A stretch of 64,000 bases of DNA from Ganoderma boninense (Eukaryota > Basidiomycota > Agaricomycetes > Polyporales > Polyporaceae), in NCBI GenBank assembly GCA_002900995.3, contig CM035314.1, positions 2,515,234 to 2,579,233 of the forward strand, given 5' to 3'. The translations under genes were made by a program, and so were the position numbers. Below, piece by piece: positions 1-11,609 of this stretch. Each line of letters begins with the position of its first letter. Within the stretch, counting starts at the first letter, position 1. The notes beneath the pieces were generated by a model. The model saw nothing but the letters and a program-made list of their open reading frames with translations, ran no database searches and was not told where the DNA came from.

Positions 1-680
1 CTTTGTTTGGTGGCTTCGTCCAACAATGGTGGAAGATCTTTTTGAATCTCTGAAAGGTTGGTGGTTACCACTTCAATCCAATCCCAGAGATGAGAGCGAA
101 CTCTGTGGGTTTGTCGATCGTGGTATAGTCCTGATACCGATGTTCCGACCGTGTTTCTTGCAGCTGCTAAGATTGTCCTGGCTGTGATGCCGTCTATGTC
201 TTTTTTGAACTCAATTCTTGCTCGTCGAGGGATGTCTTCCTCGTTTGAAGTGAGAATGTTCCTGACTGCTCGGGCTTTCTTCCTTTATTGCCGGGAGCTT
301 GTCCACCTCTGTCTTCTTCCAAATACCGGTGTTCTAGATCTCGTTGGGGTCTCCTGCCAATATACTGTTGGTATGACAGGCCTGACGTCTTCTTTGGGCG
401 GTACTGGTGGTGGAAACACTGATACTGTGGAACGGGTTTCTATAGGCACTACTTCTGTCTTTTCTTTATTGAATCTGTGAAGCCACGTCCTTGTGGGTTT
501 GGCTGGACCGTATGTGTCTCGCCAAATGTTTATCGGCGTTTCTTCAACAAATCTGGCAAAGTGTGTTCCTGGCTTTGGTCCCTTTGACGATCCCTGTTGG
601 AAATGTCCTTGACCTGCCGTGGTGCCTTCTTTCCTTGTTCCGTTCGACGTTATACGTCGTTCTTCTTTATACAGACTTCA
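1..680 (-). mobile_element. gag-like retrotransposon fragment, open to the window edge
   Basis: The minus strand is open from about 680 down to base 1 except for a single TAA at 285-287, and no ATG opens it. The translation is charged and helical, with stretches such as FARFVEETPINIW upstream and DIPRRARIEFKKDID and RVRSHLWDWIEV nearer the edge. It has the feel of a retrotransposon capsid or gag region, but I see no zinc knuckle or other diagnostic motif. It could equally be a decayed host gene. It continues outside the window. The neighbouring minisatellite and transposase remnant make a transposon origin more likely. Confidence 0.3.
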
Positions 681-1172
681 CTACAGTGACAGTCTCCTGA
701 CGTAGTCTTCTTGACTTCTCTACTTGAGTCGTTCCGGGTGACTAGCACTCCCGACTATTATAGCGACAGTCTCAGACTGTTGTCGACTGGACTTTGTTAC
801 TTGTGTCGTTCCGGGTGACTAGCACTCCCGACAGCTATAACAACAGTCCCCGGTGGTGTGGGTTCTCTGCACCTGAAAAGGTGGAGCGCAAAGTTTTCAG
901 TCTAATGTTACGTCCTTAACCTAGTGGACTTACAGTTCAATAGGTTAGGCCGTTTAGACCAAAGACTAGTGACTGACTAGAGTTTGGATACTAGACTTGT
1001 TAGGTCTAGAGGACGTAGGGGTATGAAGGTACTGCTCGCAGAGCAGTAGCTGGATAGACAAGAGACTGAAAACTGGGGGGTCACTGCTGAGGTGTCGCCC
1101 CTTATATACATATAGGATCCTAAGGTTTTCAGGCTATGTATGTAGTGACTGTAGCTATAGGTTCAGGGCTAT
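681..1172. repeat. AT/GC-mixed spacer with a short direct repeat
   Basis: No gene is visible. The block CGTTCCGGGTGACTAGCAC, followed by TCCCGAC, occurs at about 729-753 and again at about 806-830, so a unit of roughly 77 bases is tandemly duplicated. It may be LTR or leader sequence of the adjacent gag-like element. Confidence 0.35.
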
Positions 1173-1312
1173 GGACTGCGGACTGCGGGCTGTGGACTGC
1201 GGGTTGTGGACTGCGGACTGCGGACTGTGGGCTGTGGACTGCGGGCTGTGGACTGCGGACTGCGGACTGTGGGCTGTGGACTGCGGGCTGCGGACTGCGG
1301 GCTGTGTACTGT
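1173..1312. repeat. heptamer minisatellite (GGACTGC/GGGCTGT)
   Basis: About 20 successive seven-base units of the form GGRCTGY run without interruption, mixing GGACTGC, GGGCTGT and GGACTGT. Because seven is not a multiple of three, the array is open in more than one frame on the plus strand, so the small ORFs here are artefacts of the repeat. Confidence 0.85.
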
Positions 1313-1428
1313 GATCTATGTACCTGGTTACTGTGGACTGTGGTTCCTGTGCTGTATCCTGGGTACTATGTACGTGGATAGGTCTTTAGTAATGAAAAGG
1401 AAAAGTATGGATGTAGTAAGCCTGCTTA

Positions 1429-4400
1429 CTATGCGTCCGTAACAGGTACGTCGGAATCAGGGAGGTGGTATCCAGAGGGCGGAGTGAGTCCAGGTAGCGG
1501 AGGAGGAATGCGGACAACGCTGCAGATAGAGTCAGCGGGTATCGATGAAACCTACGGGGCAAAAAGTGAGTGATCATTCTACCTCGACCCAAAGATCTCA
1601 ATTCAACATACCCAGGTAATGAGAGCGCTCGCTATTTCGCGCTTCGTCGGGTCAGACTGAGGCTGGGGGACGTAGTTGTACTTTGCAACCGCCAGAAGGT
1701 AATCTCGGCGAACGGCCATGAGCTTGGTGCTAGACTTCTCCGGAGATCTATGGAGAAGTCCATCAAGGATTTTCTGGAGATGCACAACTTGATCGTCTGG
1801 CGAATGTCCCGCCAATGCTTTGGGCGAAGAGCTTTCACCAACGCCAGAAATACCCCAGACCTCCATACAATGATGACGAAGCTCACCCAGGAAGAGGTTG
1901 TGCATGGTGTCAACGACAGCATACTTGGTTGGATCCCAGTACTCGAGACGGAGAAGCTCTGACCATCGGAGACCATGGGAATTGAAGATATCCTTCCTCT
2001 CCTTGTCGGTCAATGCATCCCTCCAACTACGCGCGATCCGGAGATGCTCATCTCGAGAGCGCGATTTTGGCCACGTAGAACGTTCAGCGTTAGAAATTTC
2101 GCTCTTGGGTAGCGGACACATGGAGCAGAAGTGATGTGACGAGTGGTGCGCAAAACCTGCCGTCTTGCGAAGGGCTGGGAGGTCGCAAATGAGAGGGATG
2201 ATGGCGGCTCGAACCAGTCGACCCGTCTTCCGTTTTGCGGTGCAGGACAGATAGATGCCAATATGCCAGAGCTCTAACAGTTCATCAACGAGGGGACGCA
2301 GGAAACGGTTGATTTGGTCCACGGAAGGCTCCTTCGGACCAGGGATTACGCCAGCAAGGTACACGTATTCTGGACGGAAGCGTAGGTGAGGGGGGAGATT
2401 GTTGTTGATAAGGTAGATGGCGCCAATGGAGTGCGATTTGCCTGCCTGCTTGTTGCCGTATGGGTTGAACCAGTCTATGAAGAGACTGAAGACAAGGTGG
2501 AGACTGCCATTCTTCTGTACAGAGAAGTACGTCTTCCCGTCTGGGCCAAGGAACTGTTGAAAAGCTGGAGCATCCATGATGTCCTCCCAAGGACCATCCG
2601 TCCCAGTCGCTCCGCGGTCCCAGGAGTTTTCCATCTCATTCTCAGCCTCAAGGCGAGTGAAAAGCCGCGCGAGATAAGACTTGAAGGGATGGTAAGGGTA
2701 CAGTCGGAGGGCGCGGTAGGCAACACGCGCTGTCTTCTTCCCGCGAGGAGGTGCTAGGTCGACCTTGTAGACAAGAGTTGTACCACAGACTGGCCTGTCA
2801 GTCTCTTGGTACGTGCAAGTGTGTGGATAGGGGTCGTCGGGTTTCAGTGGATCAGGCGCATACGTATTACTGCAAGTCGGACACACTGCGTAGAGAACAG
2901 TATCTGCTTCGATTTGAAAGGACGATAGCGCAGTGCGGACATCGAGAGGAATGCATTCCACGAGAGCTTGTTGGGACGAATCCAGTACGGCCTTTGCGAT
3001 AGGGTTGGTATGCCAAGACAGCGCTCCAAACAGAAGAACCTGGAGCGTCGCTAGAATGAATTGCGTGTAGGGTCGAGCGACTGATGCGAGGGTGTGAAGG
3101 ACCGTAACCATGAACAAGCCTGCTAAGACGAAGAGAGGCACCTCGTCGCCACCCACAGCCACTGTCTCCGCTGTCTCCCATGTCAGCGACTGATCAACTA
3201 GGTTTGAAGACAGAGTACGCACGGGGATCGACCGTAATGGGAGGCAGTACGCCCTTGTCAACGACGCCTATGAGGCCAGCTGCGGCCATTTCCTTTTGCC
3301 ATGCCCTCTGCACGATGTCGTCGAGACGGGTCAGCTCTCCGCGGAATTTTTTGACGAGAACCTGGCGATGGTTGTCGGCTTGTTTGTCGTTAAGCAAGGG
3401 GAAAGACTCTAGAGTCCGAAGTTCCAAAGCGACCCAGGCACGATGATCTAGGAGCGTGGTACTTGGGAAATGACGCCTCTCCAGCTCAGTTGGAGGATCT
3501 GTAGGCGACATAGGTGGAGAATCAAACTTAAGTTCCAAGTACCGGGTAATCAGACGGGAACGAAGAGTGAATGCCGACTCTAACGCCCCAAGCTCTCGCA
3601 TGCGGCGACGGATGTCCTAAGCGCATGGTAAATAATTGTCGCACATCGTTGTAGACATCAGTACAAACATCCTCCGAGGGTGCCGGACTTCGATTCGTCG
3701 TTTCAGCGTCGCCCCGACCAGAATCTCTTGCCGGTTCTTCCCTCAATTCCGACGCCTATATTATCATCACAGGTGAGGCGGACATGAATGGTGGAAGAGC
3801 GGACGTCAGGGTACTCACGTCGTCGTGAACAGGACTGTCCTGTTCAGAAGGGCCTGGTGCCAGATCTACAGAGGCTTCTTCCTCCAACTCTGATGCCTAC
3901 AAATCGGGTCTCCAAATTTTAAAGATACCAACGACAGGCGGAGAGATAATGGGTACTCATGTTAGTACCATGCATCGAAGTTCTTGGGGCCGAACGGACT
4001 CGACTGTGACCAGTATCTGGGTCTCTGATGGGGAATTCCTTGCGTTCGTCTTCCTGAAGTGTCGCGAGGAATATGGCGTGTTCTGCACTAGTAGTGTTGC
4101 CACCTCTATCTTGGAGGTTCGAGCCTGAATTTTTGTTCTTGTTCAACGGACAACCAGCTTTCGCCTTCTCCTTCCCCGACTGCTGCGTGTCGACGCAATG
4201 GCTTAGGTCAATATGCACCTGGGATCGACTGCTTTTACTTACTTTACCCGAACCATCCGCTCTAAATTCCAACTCGCCTTCTAGTTGTGTCGAGGACCCG
4301 CGGGATCCCTTTCAAGTGCCCACCAGCCCCGATCCATTCCGCAGTTAGACCTACAGGCAACTGGAACATGGGCACGATCACATACATTGGTCTTCGCCCC

Positions 4401-4577
4401 CTCCCTAACTCGAGAACCGCTCTTCCCTTCTGTGGCCTCCAGCTTTTGCTTCACATCGACGGCTAGCCTGTGGTCCCTTGCGACAGACTGGGAGACCTTC
4501 CGGCCGAGTTTGTAGGATCCATCGATGGCCTTGTACTGGTGATGAAGACATTCTGGGCATTCGCATATAGTGGGCAT
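1429..4577 (-). pseudogene. Tnp2-family (CACTA/En-Spm) transposase, C-terminally truncated
   Basis: A DDE transposase of the Transposase_21/Tnp2 family, which moves CACTA DNA elements. The likely start at 4577 gives MPTICECPECLHH, the zinc-like N-terminus usual in basidiomycete Tnp2 proteins. Further exons lie near 4272-3919 and 3601-3194. The core exon (3261-1603) contains the typical Tnp2 stretch YVYLAGVIPGPKEPS, then LWHIGIYLS, HFCSMC, and YWDPTKYAVVDTMHNLFLG. After TGG a splice donor leads to a short tail that stops at 1429. The usual C-terminal domain (tower and DUF-like region) is missing and is replaced by spacer and the heptamer minisatellite. Several exon joins are unresolved, so I treat it as a broken copy. 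Terminal CACTA repeats were not found. Confidence 0.8.
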
Positions 4578-4959
4578 GGCCCTGAGCGAAAGTCGCGTCG
4601 AGACAGTGGTAAAGCGATCAACAGACTGGGTGCCACTGTGAGAGAGCTGCCCGAGGCTGACGGCGAATGCTGGGCGCTGAGCGCTGAGCGCTGAGCAGCG
4701 ACCAAGGAGCGACGCCTCACCTGCGCCGAAACCCATCTTCTCCCTTCCCCCTACGCTTACTGCAGTGAATAATGACTAGATTATTACATGGTCCTGTATG
4801 AATATAGGATCTTGAAGTGATTCCGAGAACGGTGATCCAGAACGAGCGCAGGCACATCATTATTACATCACTATCCACCTACAATCCACATACAACCATG
4901 TAGTTACAGTTCGGAGATTCGTATCAGCACACGCACGCCAAGGTCCTACCAGGCTTCAA

Positions 4960-6173
4960 GCCCCAACCTTGCAAGAGCGAAGAGAACGCAATAAGCTATT
5001 CAAGGTCCGCAAGTTATCAAGCGATTACTTACCTGTTTGCCCTTGCCCTTCGCCGTATCTTTCATCTTCTTATACCAGGTGTCCGTCACCCACACAGGCT
5101 TCTTGGAGCTTTTCTTCGAATCCATACCAACCGTGAGCCTGCGGTTATCCTGCCGCCGAGATTCACCCTTGACGACGACCTTCCACAAGCGTCTACCGCC
5201 CGACACCTCGACCCACATCCACATCTGGGGCTCCACCAGATGCATGACAACGTGGAAAAATAGGTCTCCGACTTTCAAGTCAGGGTGTTTGGCCATTCCG
5301 GTCGGAGGTGCGGAGAGGCTATAGCCAGCTTCGGAGTAATACCACGCCGTCACGTACTTCGTACCTGCAATCTTTTCTTCGTCCGTTTGAAGGCATTTCT
5401 TAGTGACCCGCTGGTACTGGGAAAAGTTGTCGTCGTCGTCGTCGAGCTTGGAGATTATATGAGCATCTCCCTGGACAACGTCCAATGCATTGACTGGCTT
5501 ACCACTGGCGCAGCTCGATACGTGCTGCCGGAACCCCTTTTCGCCGGACTGCTAGACGTCTCCGTACAGCATTGCTCGATGTTTAGAGACGACCGGGACG
5601 CAGAGCGAGTAACGCGGCAAGTCTTGGTCTGCGCGGTCAACTCCTCCAACGATAGATAGCCAGGGACGGCGGCCGACGGCTTCTGGGTTGTGGACGCCGG
5701 TGGCGTGGTGCTGGACGAGGGCTGGGGGGTGGCTTGCCGGGAGTTCAGGCAACTGGATAACGGAATGGGAAGTGAAACAGGCGTACCGGATCTCAAGGGC
5801 GGGACGTCATAGGAGCTAGGCTTTGTCTCCGCCCGCATAGACGCAATGGGGGTTGTAGCACGGGACAACGCCGCTGACCGCGAGGTACGGATTGTAGATT
5901 GAGAAGGGGCGCGCAGCGAGTCAGAGACCGGTTCTTCGTCACTAGTATCGGACTCCTCCTCTACGGCACGAAAGCTAGGAAAATTGAGCTGCTGAAGCGT
6001 AAATGTGGAGAACGAACGCACTCATCGTCAAAGCGCCTCGTAATGGTCAGCTTGGTGTTAACGACGTCTGGAGAGGATGGCGCTCCATCACGAAGGATAG
6101 TCACGATGCCTGGTTTGATCAGGACTCGCGCACTGTAGGTGTAAGGGACGACTTCGGAGGGAGGCTGGGCCAT
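4960..6173 (-). CDS. hypothetical basidiomycete protein, Ser/Thr/Pro-rich
   Basis: Not recognised. The ATG at 6173 begins MAQPPSEVVPYTYSARVLIK. The first exon ends near 6020. A second long open stretch (about 6000-5460) is rich in Ser, Thr and Pro with an acidic patch (EEESDTSDEEPV), and a third (about 5450-5045) reads DDDDDNFSQYQRVTKKCLQ, followed by a compact segment with many aromatic residues (MHLVEPQMWMWVEVSGGRRLW) and a lysine-rich end (KDTAKGKGKQ). A donor follows at about 5038 and the final codons are uncertain. The combination of a disordered middle and a folded C-terminal part suggests a nuclear or structural protein, but that is inference. Introns are around 50 bases. Confidence 0.5.
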
Positions 6174-6650
6174 GGCGAGGAGAGGGATGGGAGAGGAGCT
6201 CACCTCCTCGCGTCGCCCTATTTAACATCGAGTTCCTTTGTCTCGTTGCCTTGCTGTGATTCTAAGGAACGTGGCGCCTGCACCTTTGCCACCAGCCCTA
6301 AGGACGGTATGTTGAACAGGCCTGGATAGAGCTAGCGAACGACAATAACATCAGAGTGGAATCTGTGAATGGGAGGAGGGAGGAGGAGGCAGGTCAACGT
6401 TCAACGTCAACCTTGCACGGCGGAAACCCTGGGAGCAAGTCGTAAGCGCGCGCCCTGGAAGCCAGCGGTGGTGGTGGCTTGGGCGCGGCGCCGTGCGGGG
6501 TCTTGCCTGGTCTTGCCTTCCGAGACCTTCGCCTTCCTCGTTCATGATGAAGAGAAGTGATCATCATGTATGAAACTAATTTAGCATATATTAGGGTATA
6601 ACCGTCGAAGTTAATCATAGTACTACGCGTCGTCCAGCCGCTACCCAGTT

Positions 6651-9600
6651 CTAAGCCCCCCGACCTCCCCAACCGCCGCGTTGTTTTTGGTACAGACTCT
6701 CCATGACTGGCTCCGCCTTGAAGTACTTGTCGTAGATGGGGTTGACGGCCTGAATGACCGCCATATTGGCCTTTCGCAGCAATTCTGTACGCACCGGGTT
6801 GTCCTCGTTCCAGATCGCGCGGGCATCCCAACGGTTGGTGTGGAACCGTTTCTGCGTGTTGTTGATGTATACCTTGAACTCGCTCTCCGTCATCGTTTTC
6901 CTCACCTCGTTGAGGAAAGCTTCCACGGCTTCCCAGGTGATGTCCTCTGGAGTCAAGGTAGTCGTGGAGTTGAGGACTGGCCACGGGATAGCGTAGAAGT
7001 TGGGTAGTTTGCCCTTGTAGTTTTTAACTTTGTCGAACTCCGCTGCCAGTTCGTGGTGGTTCTTGATGGCGGTTTTGTTTGTCCAGAACGTATGCCGCCA
7101 CTTCTGTCGTGCCTGCGCTCGATGCTCCTCCATCTCGCGCGCTAAAGCTTTTCGCTCAGCCGCGTCCCTTGCGGCACGTTGGCGTTCGACCTCGACACGT
7201 CATTGTTGAGCTTCTGCACGGAGTCGTTCAGCTTCCACTTGAGCCGCAGCCTGTGCTGCACGGAGTCGTTCGGCTTCGGTTCGAGCCGCAGTCTCGGCGC
7301 GGCGTCTTTGATCCTCGGCGGCAGCCCGACGAGCCGCTGCTGCTTGAGCCGCTGCCGCTGCCTCCGCCTTACGAGTAGTTTCCCGTGCAGCGTCATCTCG
7401 GCGAAGCTGCTCGAGTTTACGTCGTGACTCCATGAGCTGGGCTAGGCGCTCCTCATTGTTCTCTAGCTCGAGGGGATCGACGGAGGGCGGCACCTGCGGC
7501 TGGCCAAGGCGGGGGTCAAATTTGTTAGGAGATGAGGCCTGTGATTGGGCGAACGGCGGCGGAGTGGGCTGACGAGATGCTTGTGAGGTAGACGGCGGGT
7601 GGGCGGCCTTCTTGTTGACTGGCTGTCGTTGAGTCCGTGGCCGCGCCTTACGACGACGTTGCTGTTGGGTTTGGCGGCGCTGCTTCTCCACTTCCTCCAT
7701 ACGTGTCGCGAAGGAGGGAGGAGGGGGGTTGTGGCCGCCTGAGTGGCCAAGTTTTCTGCGCTTCCCCGACGTAGCCAGCTCGTGTGACAAGTCATCCTCC
7801 TCCCGACTATGTTTGTTGAATCCAGCTCCTGTCATATCGCCAATTTAATTTGCGAAACACGTTTTCAAGAGCACTGAAAGTACCTTCGGGGGACGAGCAG
7901 ACTGGTTTGTCCTCTTCCTCCATCGTATGGTCTACGACTTCAGCTTCTGACGGTGACCGAGCAGCGCTTGGACCTGCCGCACCCGAAGCAGCAGCAGGCC
8001 CCGTCTCCAGGACATCCTCCATAGGTTCCTCAGAAGGCGGCGGCGGTGGTGGGGGCGGCACAGGCGTCGGCCTAGCGTGAGCCGACTGCTCTATATCCTC
8101 CATTGGATCGGCACTGACATGCTCGTCAAAGAGTCCGCCAGTGTACCCCTCATGGAATCCGTGCGTAGCTTGCGCGCTTCAAGACGGGGTCAAATATGAG
8201 CTTGACAACGAATAACTTACACACGAGCGCAACACAAACCTGTTCCGACTAACTCTGCTAGAAGGAGGTATCCCAGATGGGACATAGCGATGTGCTTGCT
8301 TCGAAGAAGGGAGAGGCCTGAACGATCGCTTCTCTTTGTTGATAGTCGATGCACGAGAGAAGTCGCGCTTCAAGGGCGTCGAGGGTTGGGGCTCGGGAGC
8401 ATCCTCGTAAGCGACGCTCGGAGACGGGGAGGGGGGCGGAGACTCAAAGGGGGACTGCGTTCGATCGTCAACGCTGACGGTGGAAGCGCGAGAGGAGGCA
8501 CGCTCGGTGGTAGTGGAGGATTGGGACTCTGCGACACCTTCGTGGGCCACGCTCGGAGACGGGGAGGGGGGCGGAGGCTCAAAGGGGGACTGCGTTCGAT
8601 CGTCAACGCTGACGGTGGAAGCGCAAGAGGAGGCACGTTCGGTGGGAGTCGAGGGTTGAGACTCGACGACATCATCCTCGATGAAGCTAGAGAGGTGCGC
8701 GGGGCGACGCTCGGCTGGGCGAGCGCGCTCAGAAGATGTGAGCGGACATTCCACAGGGGTCGGGGACCAGGACTCGGCGGAGTCGTCGTCTACCTCGGCG
8801 ATGCTGGGGGAGAAAGGCACACGTCCGTCTGAGCGTGCATGCGTCCGGGGCGTCGGCGGGCGCTCGGCTGGGCGCGCGCGCTCAGAGGATGCGAGCGGAC
8901 GCGCCGTAGGGGTCGGGGACCGGGACTCGGCGGAGACGCCATCTGCCTCGGCGACGCTGGGGGAGAAAGGTACACGTCCGTCTGAGCGGGCATGCGTCCG
9001 GGGCGTCGGCGCGCGCGCGCGCTCAGAGGATGCGAGCGGACGCGCCGTAGGGGTCGGAGACCGGGGCTCGGCGGAGGCGCCATCTGCCTCAGCGGGGTCA
9101 TCGTCTGCCTCAGCGGGGTCATCGTCTGCCTCAGCGGGGTTATCGTCTGCCTCAGCGGGGTCATCGTCTGCCTCAGCGAGGTCATCGTCTGCCTTAGCGG
9201 AGTCGTCGTCTGCCTCAGCGGAGTCGTCGTCTGCCTCAGCGGAGTCGTCTGCGTTAGCGGGGTCATCATCTGCGTTAGCGGGGTCGTCGTCTGCCCCGAC
9301 GGAGTCGTGTGCCTCGGCGACACTGGGGGAGAAAGGTACACGTCCGTCTGAGCGTGCATGCGTCCGGGGCGTCGGTCGACGCTCGGACGTGATGGCGTCT
9401 TCCTCGCAGCTTGAAACACGCTGGGTGGGGGTTGAGGGCTGGGGCTCGCTCACGGCTTCCTCAACGATTCCCAAGATATCTTCGACAGATGCTTCATCCT
9501 GGGAAAGAGGAAACGAGTGTTCCCTCGAAAATACAGGATTGGATGGGGCGCCGTTGGGCTCTTCATTCTCGTTCAAAGGGGACGAAAAACTACGCCCAAA

Positions 9601-10751
9601 GCAATAGGGCACATATTCAGAAGACGACGCCCGCTCTGAGGGGGAAAGGACACGCTCAGATGGGGAAAGAATGCGCTTCGAACGGCGAAGGAGGTGTTCG
9701 GAGGGGGACGATGAGCGCTCGAAGGGAGACGATGCTCGTTCGGAGGGGGACGATGAGCGCTCGAAGGGAGACGATGCTCGTTCTGAGGGTGACGATGAGC
9801 GCTCGAAGGGAGACGGTGCTCGTTCGGAGGGTGACGATTCGCGTTCGGGGGGTAGGGATGCTCGCCCGAAGAAACTATCATCTTGCTCTCCGTGGAAAGA
9901 GAACTCATCCTCCGTGGGAGAACCGCATTCGGAGATGGTGTCGTCCCCTTCTTGGGCAGTCCAGGCAGCCTCGGAGGGGGAATACGGGCCCCCAGATGAA
10001 GAGCCCTCTTCGGCAGCGGTCCAGGCGCTCTCAGAAAGCGAAGATGCACCCTCAAGGGAAGCCTCGTTTTCAGCGGCGGAGGCATGGTGCGGTTCATGAC
10101 AGGACACAGGCTCTTTAAATGTTGTGGCTGGTTCTGTTGGGGCGTTTTCCGGAAGTGAGCTGGAGGCTTTGTTATGGCCGCCGGCAGGTGCACTCTCATC
10201 GTGGCTGTGGCTAGCATCGTCGGATGGAGTAATTTGGCGACGCTTCGAGGATACAGGAGGCTGATCGTTAACAGCATCTACCTTCCCGTCAATGGTTGGC
10301 CATTGTGACTTGCCCGGAACGCAGCAGTTGTACGCGGGATCGAGCTTGTAAATGTCCCACTGTTCTTGCGACAGTATCGCGATCCGTCTGACGTTGTAAG
10401 GACGCATCAGCCGTCGAGCATAAGTTCAAGGAGAGTTGTGAAAACATGCCCATTTATGACAACTACTCGCGGCCAGGATCCTTCATCTGAAACCCCATTT
10501 CCAAGCCGAGCGGGAGGGACGTATCGCCAGTGACCGTTGGCTTCGCTCCCAAGCGTGGTTTCGATGACGATTCGCGTCGGGTCTGTCACTTGAAAGTCGT
10601 CCAACGTAAATCCACGGCCACTAGCCGCGAATGGATGATAGGTCGCGAACGAGAGCCTCGAGTTCGGACCGCTCAGGAGGCGATCTTTCTGCGTTGGGTC
10701 CAGAAGACCGGGTTCCGTGCTATCCAGCACGGGGGGGAGGGAGAAACTCAT
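6651..10751 (-). CDS. orphan-family protein with large tandem peptide-repeat insert, interrupted by an in-frame TGA
   Basis: Paralog of the gene at 13787-14953. Exon 1 (10751-10450) shares the DPTQ..RLL..P.S.L.FA pattern and RIVIE. Exon 2 (from 10387) shares QEQWDIYKLDPAYNCCVP. The C-terminal exon shares FYAIPWPVLNS, ITWEAVEAFLNEVR and QKRFHTNRWDARAIW. Between them lies a long insert absent from the paralog: repeats of SPSERASSPFERSS, an acidic DDDPAEA array, and longer repeats with PTPRTHARSDGRVPFSPS. An alanine/arginine coiled coil with KRRK-type basic signals follows (7835-7140). A TGA at 7198-7200 interrupts the frame inside the coiled coil, and the frame continues unchanged to 6651. The intron at 10449-10388 would use a GC-AG donor. 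Function is unknown; the compartment is probably nuclear. It may be a pseudogene. Confidence 0.6.
8380..9860. repeat. coding tandem repeats (21, 42 and more than 100 bases)
   Basis: Three repeat classes sit inside the orphan-family gene. 9084-9300 is a 21-base unit coding DDDPAEA. 9700-9860 is a 42-base unit coding SPSERASSPFERSS. 8380-9400 has diverged copies of a longer unit coding the PTPRTHARSDGRVPFSPS segment. All unit lengths are multiples of three, so expansion and contraction keep the frame. Confidence 0.8.
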
Positions 10752-11253
10752 AGGGCGATAATTGGAACGTCGGTGGTGAGAATAAGGGAGGGGCGAAGCT
10801 TAGGATTGACGGTGGCTCAGATGAGGAGGAAGCCATGCTGAAGCGATGGAGGCCGCGATCTTGCCAGGCAGAACAAAGGAGAGGGTATGAAGGTACACAA
10901 GCGGGATTTCACGCCGACGAGGCCTTTCGAAGGCTCGGACCAGCGGCAGCCGGTACCCCAGCGCCAAGCCAAGGCCGTTTCAGGCTGCTGGCTCTAAAGC
11001 TAGCGCTAGGGCTGTAACTCCCCGTCGCGCATTCCTTCTCAGCTGGCGATCCTCTTCCCCTGCGTGCGGATGTAGATCGAAACGATCTGTAGGCTATGGC
11101 GTTCCCTCCTTCAAGACTCACACTCTGCTGCATCCCAAAGCGCATTACCCGGCTCAAGATGCGTTGGCTGCCGCTATGATCGACACGTGGTCCCAATTTT
11201 CATATAGTCTGCCTGGACAGCATAACGTCCTTTGTCTCTATCGCCTCTCGCCC

Positions 11254-11606
11254 ATGGATAAGTACGAACAGGTTGAATGGTACGCCTCTTCATCCATCTC
11301 CTTCTCCCTTCCTGTCTTCGTCTCATGGCTGTCATACCTAACACCGTTCGTACCCTGTGCGCCGCCTACTTCATTGCGTCCTTCACAATCACCGGTATCG
11401 TCTTACAAGCCATGTGGGACAGCTTCGTCAACCAAACGGTCGGAGTGGAAATATTCCCTCAGAGTGGTGTTGAAGGTTTCGAGGTGTCGCAGACTACTAT
11501 GTCTGTCTTGTCCGCCTCTACTCCCGTTGACAAAGGTGCGCGCGCCATCATCCAGCACATTTCCTCTCCTCTCCTCACTGTTCTTTCCCATTTCCACATT
11601 TCCTAG
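11254..11606 (+). CDS. possible small hydrophobic protein
   Basis: Low-confidence call. An open stretch reads MAVIPNTVRTLCAAYFIASFTITGIVLQAMWDS, with a hydrophobic segment long enough to span a membrane, followed by about 50 polar residues. ATG codons lie at 11254, 11278 and 11326. No homology is recognised and splice sites are ambiguous; a donor-like GTGCGC occurs near 11537. It could be a chance ORF. Confidence 0.2.
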
Positions 11607-11609
11607 TCA

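Noticed and set aside
8179..10407. Long plus-strand ORFs opposite the repeat gene (for example 8681-9607 and 9411-10118)
   Set aside because: They are shadows of the tandem repeats whose unit lengths are multiples of three. Only the minus strand carries the conserved blocks shared with the paralog.
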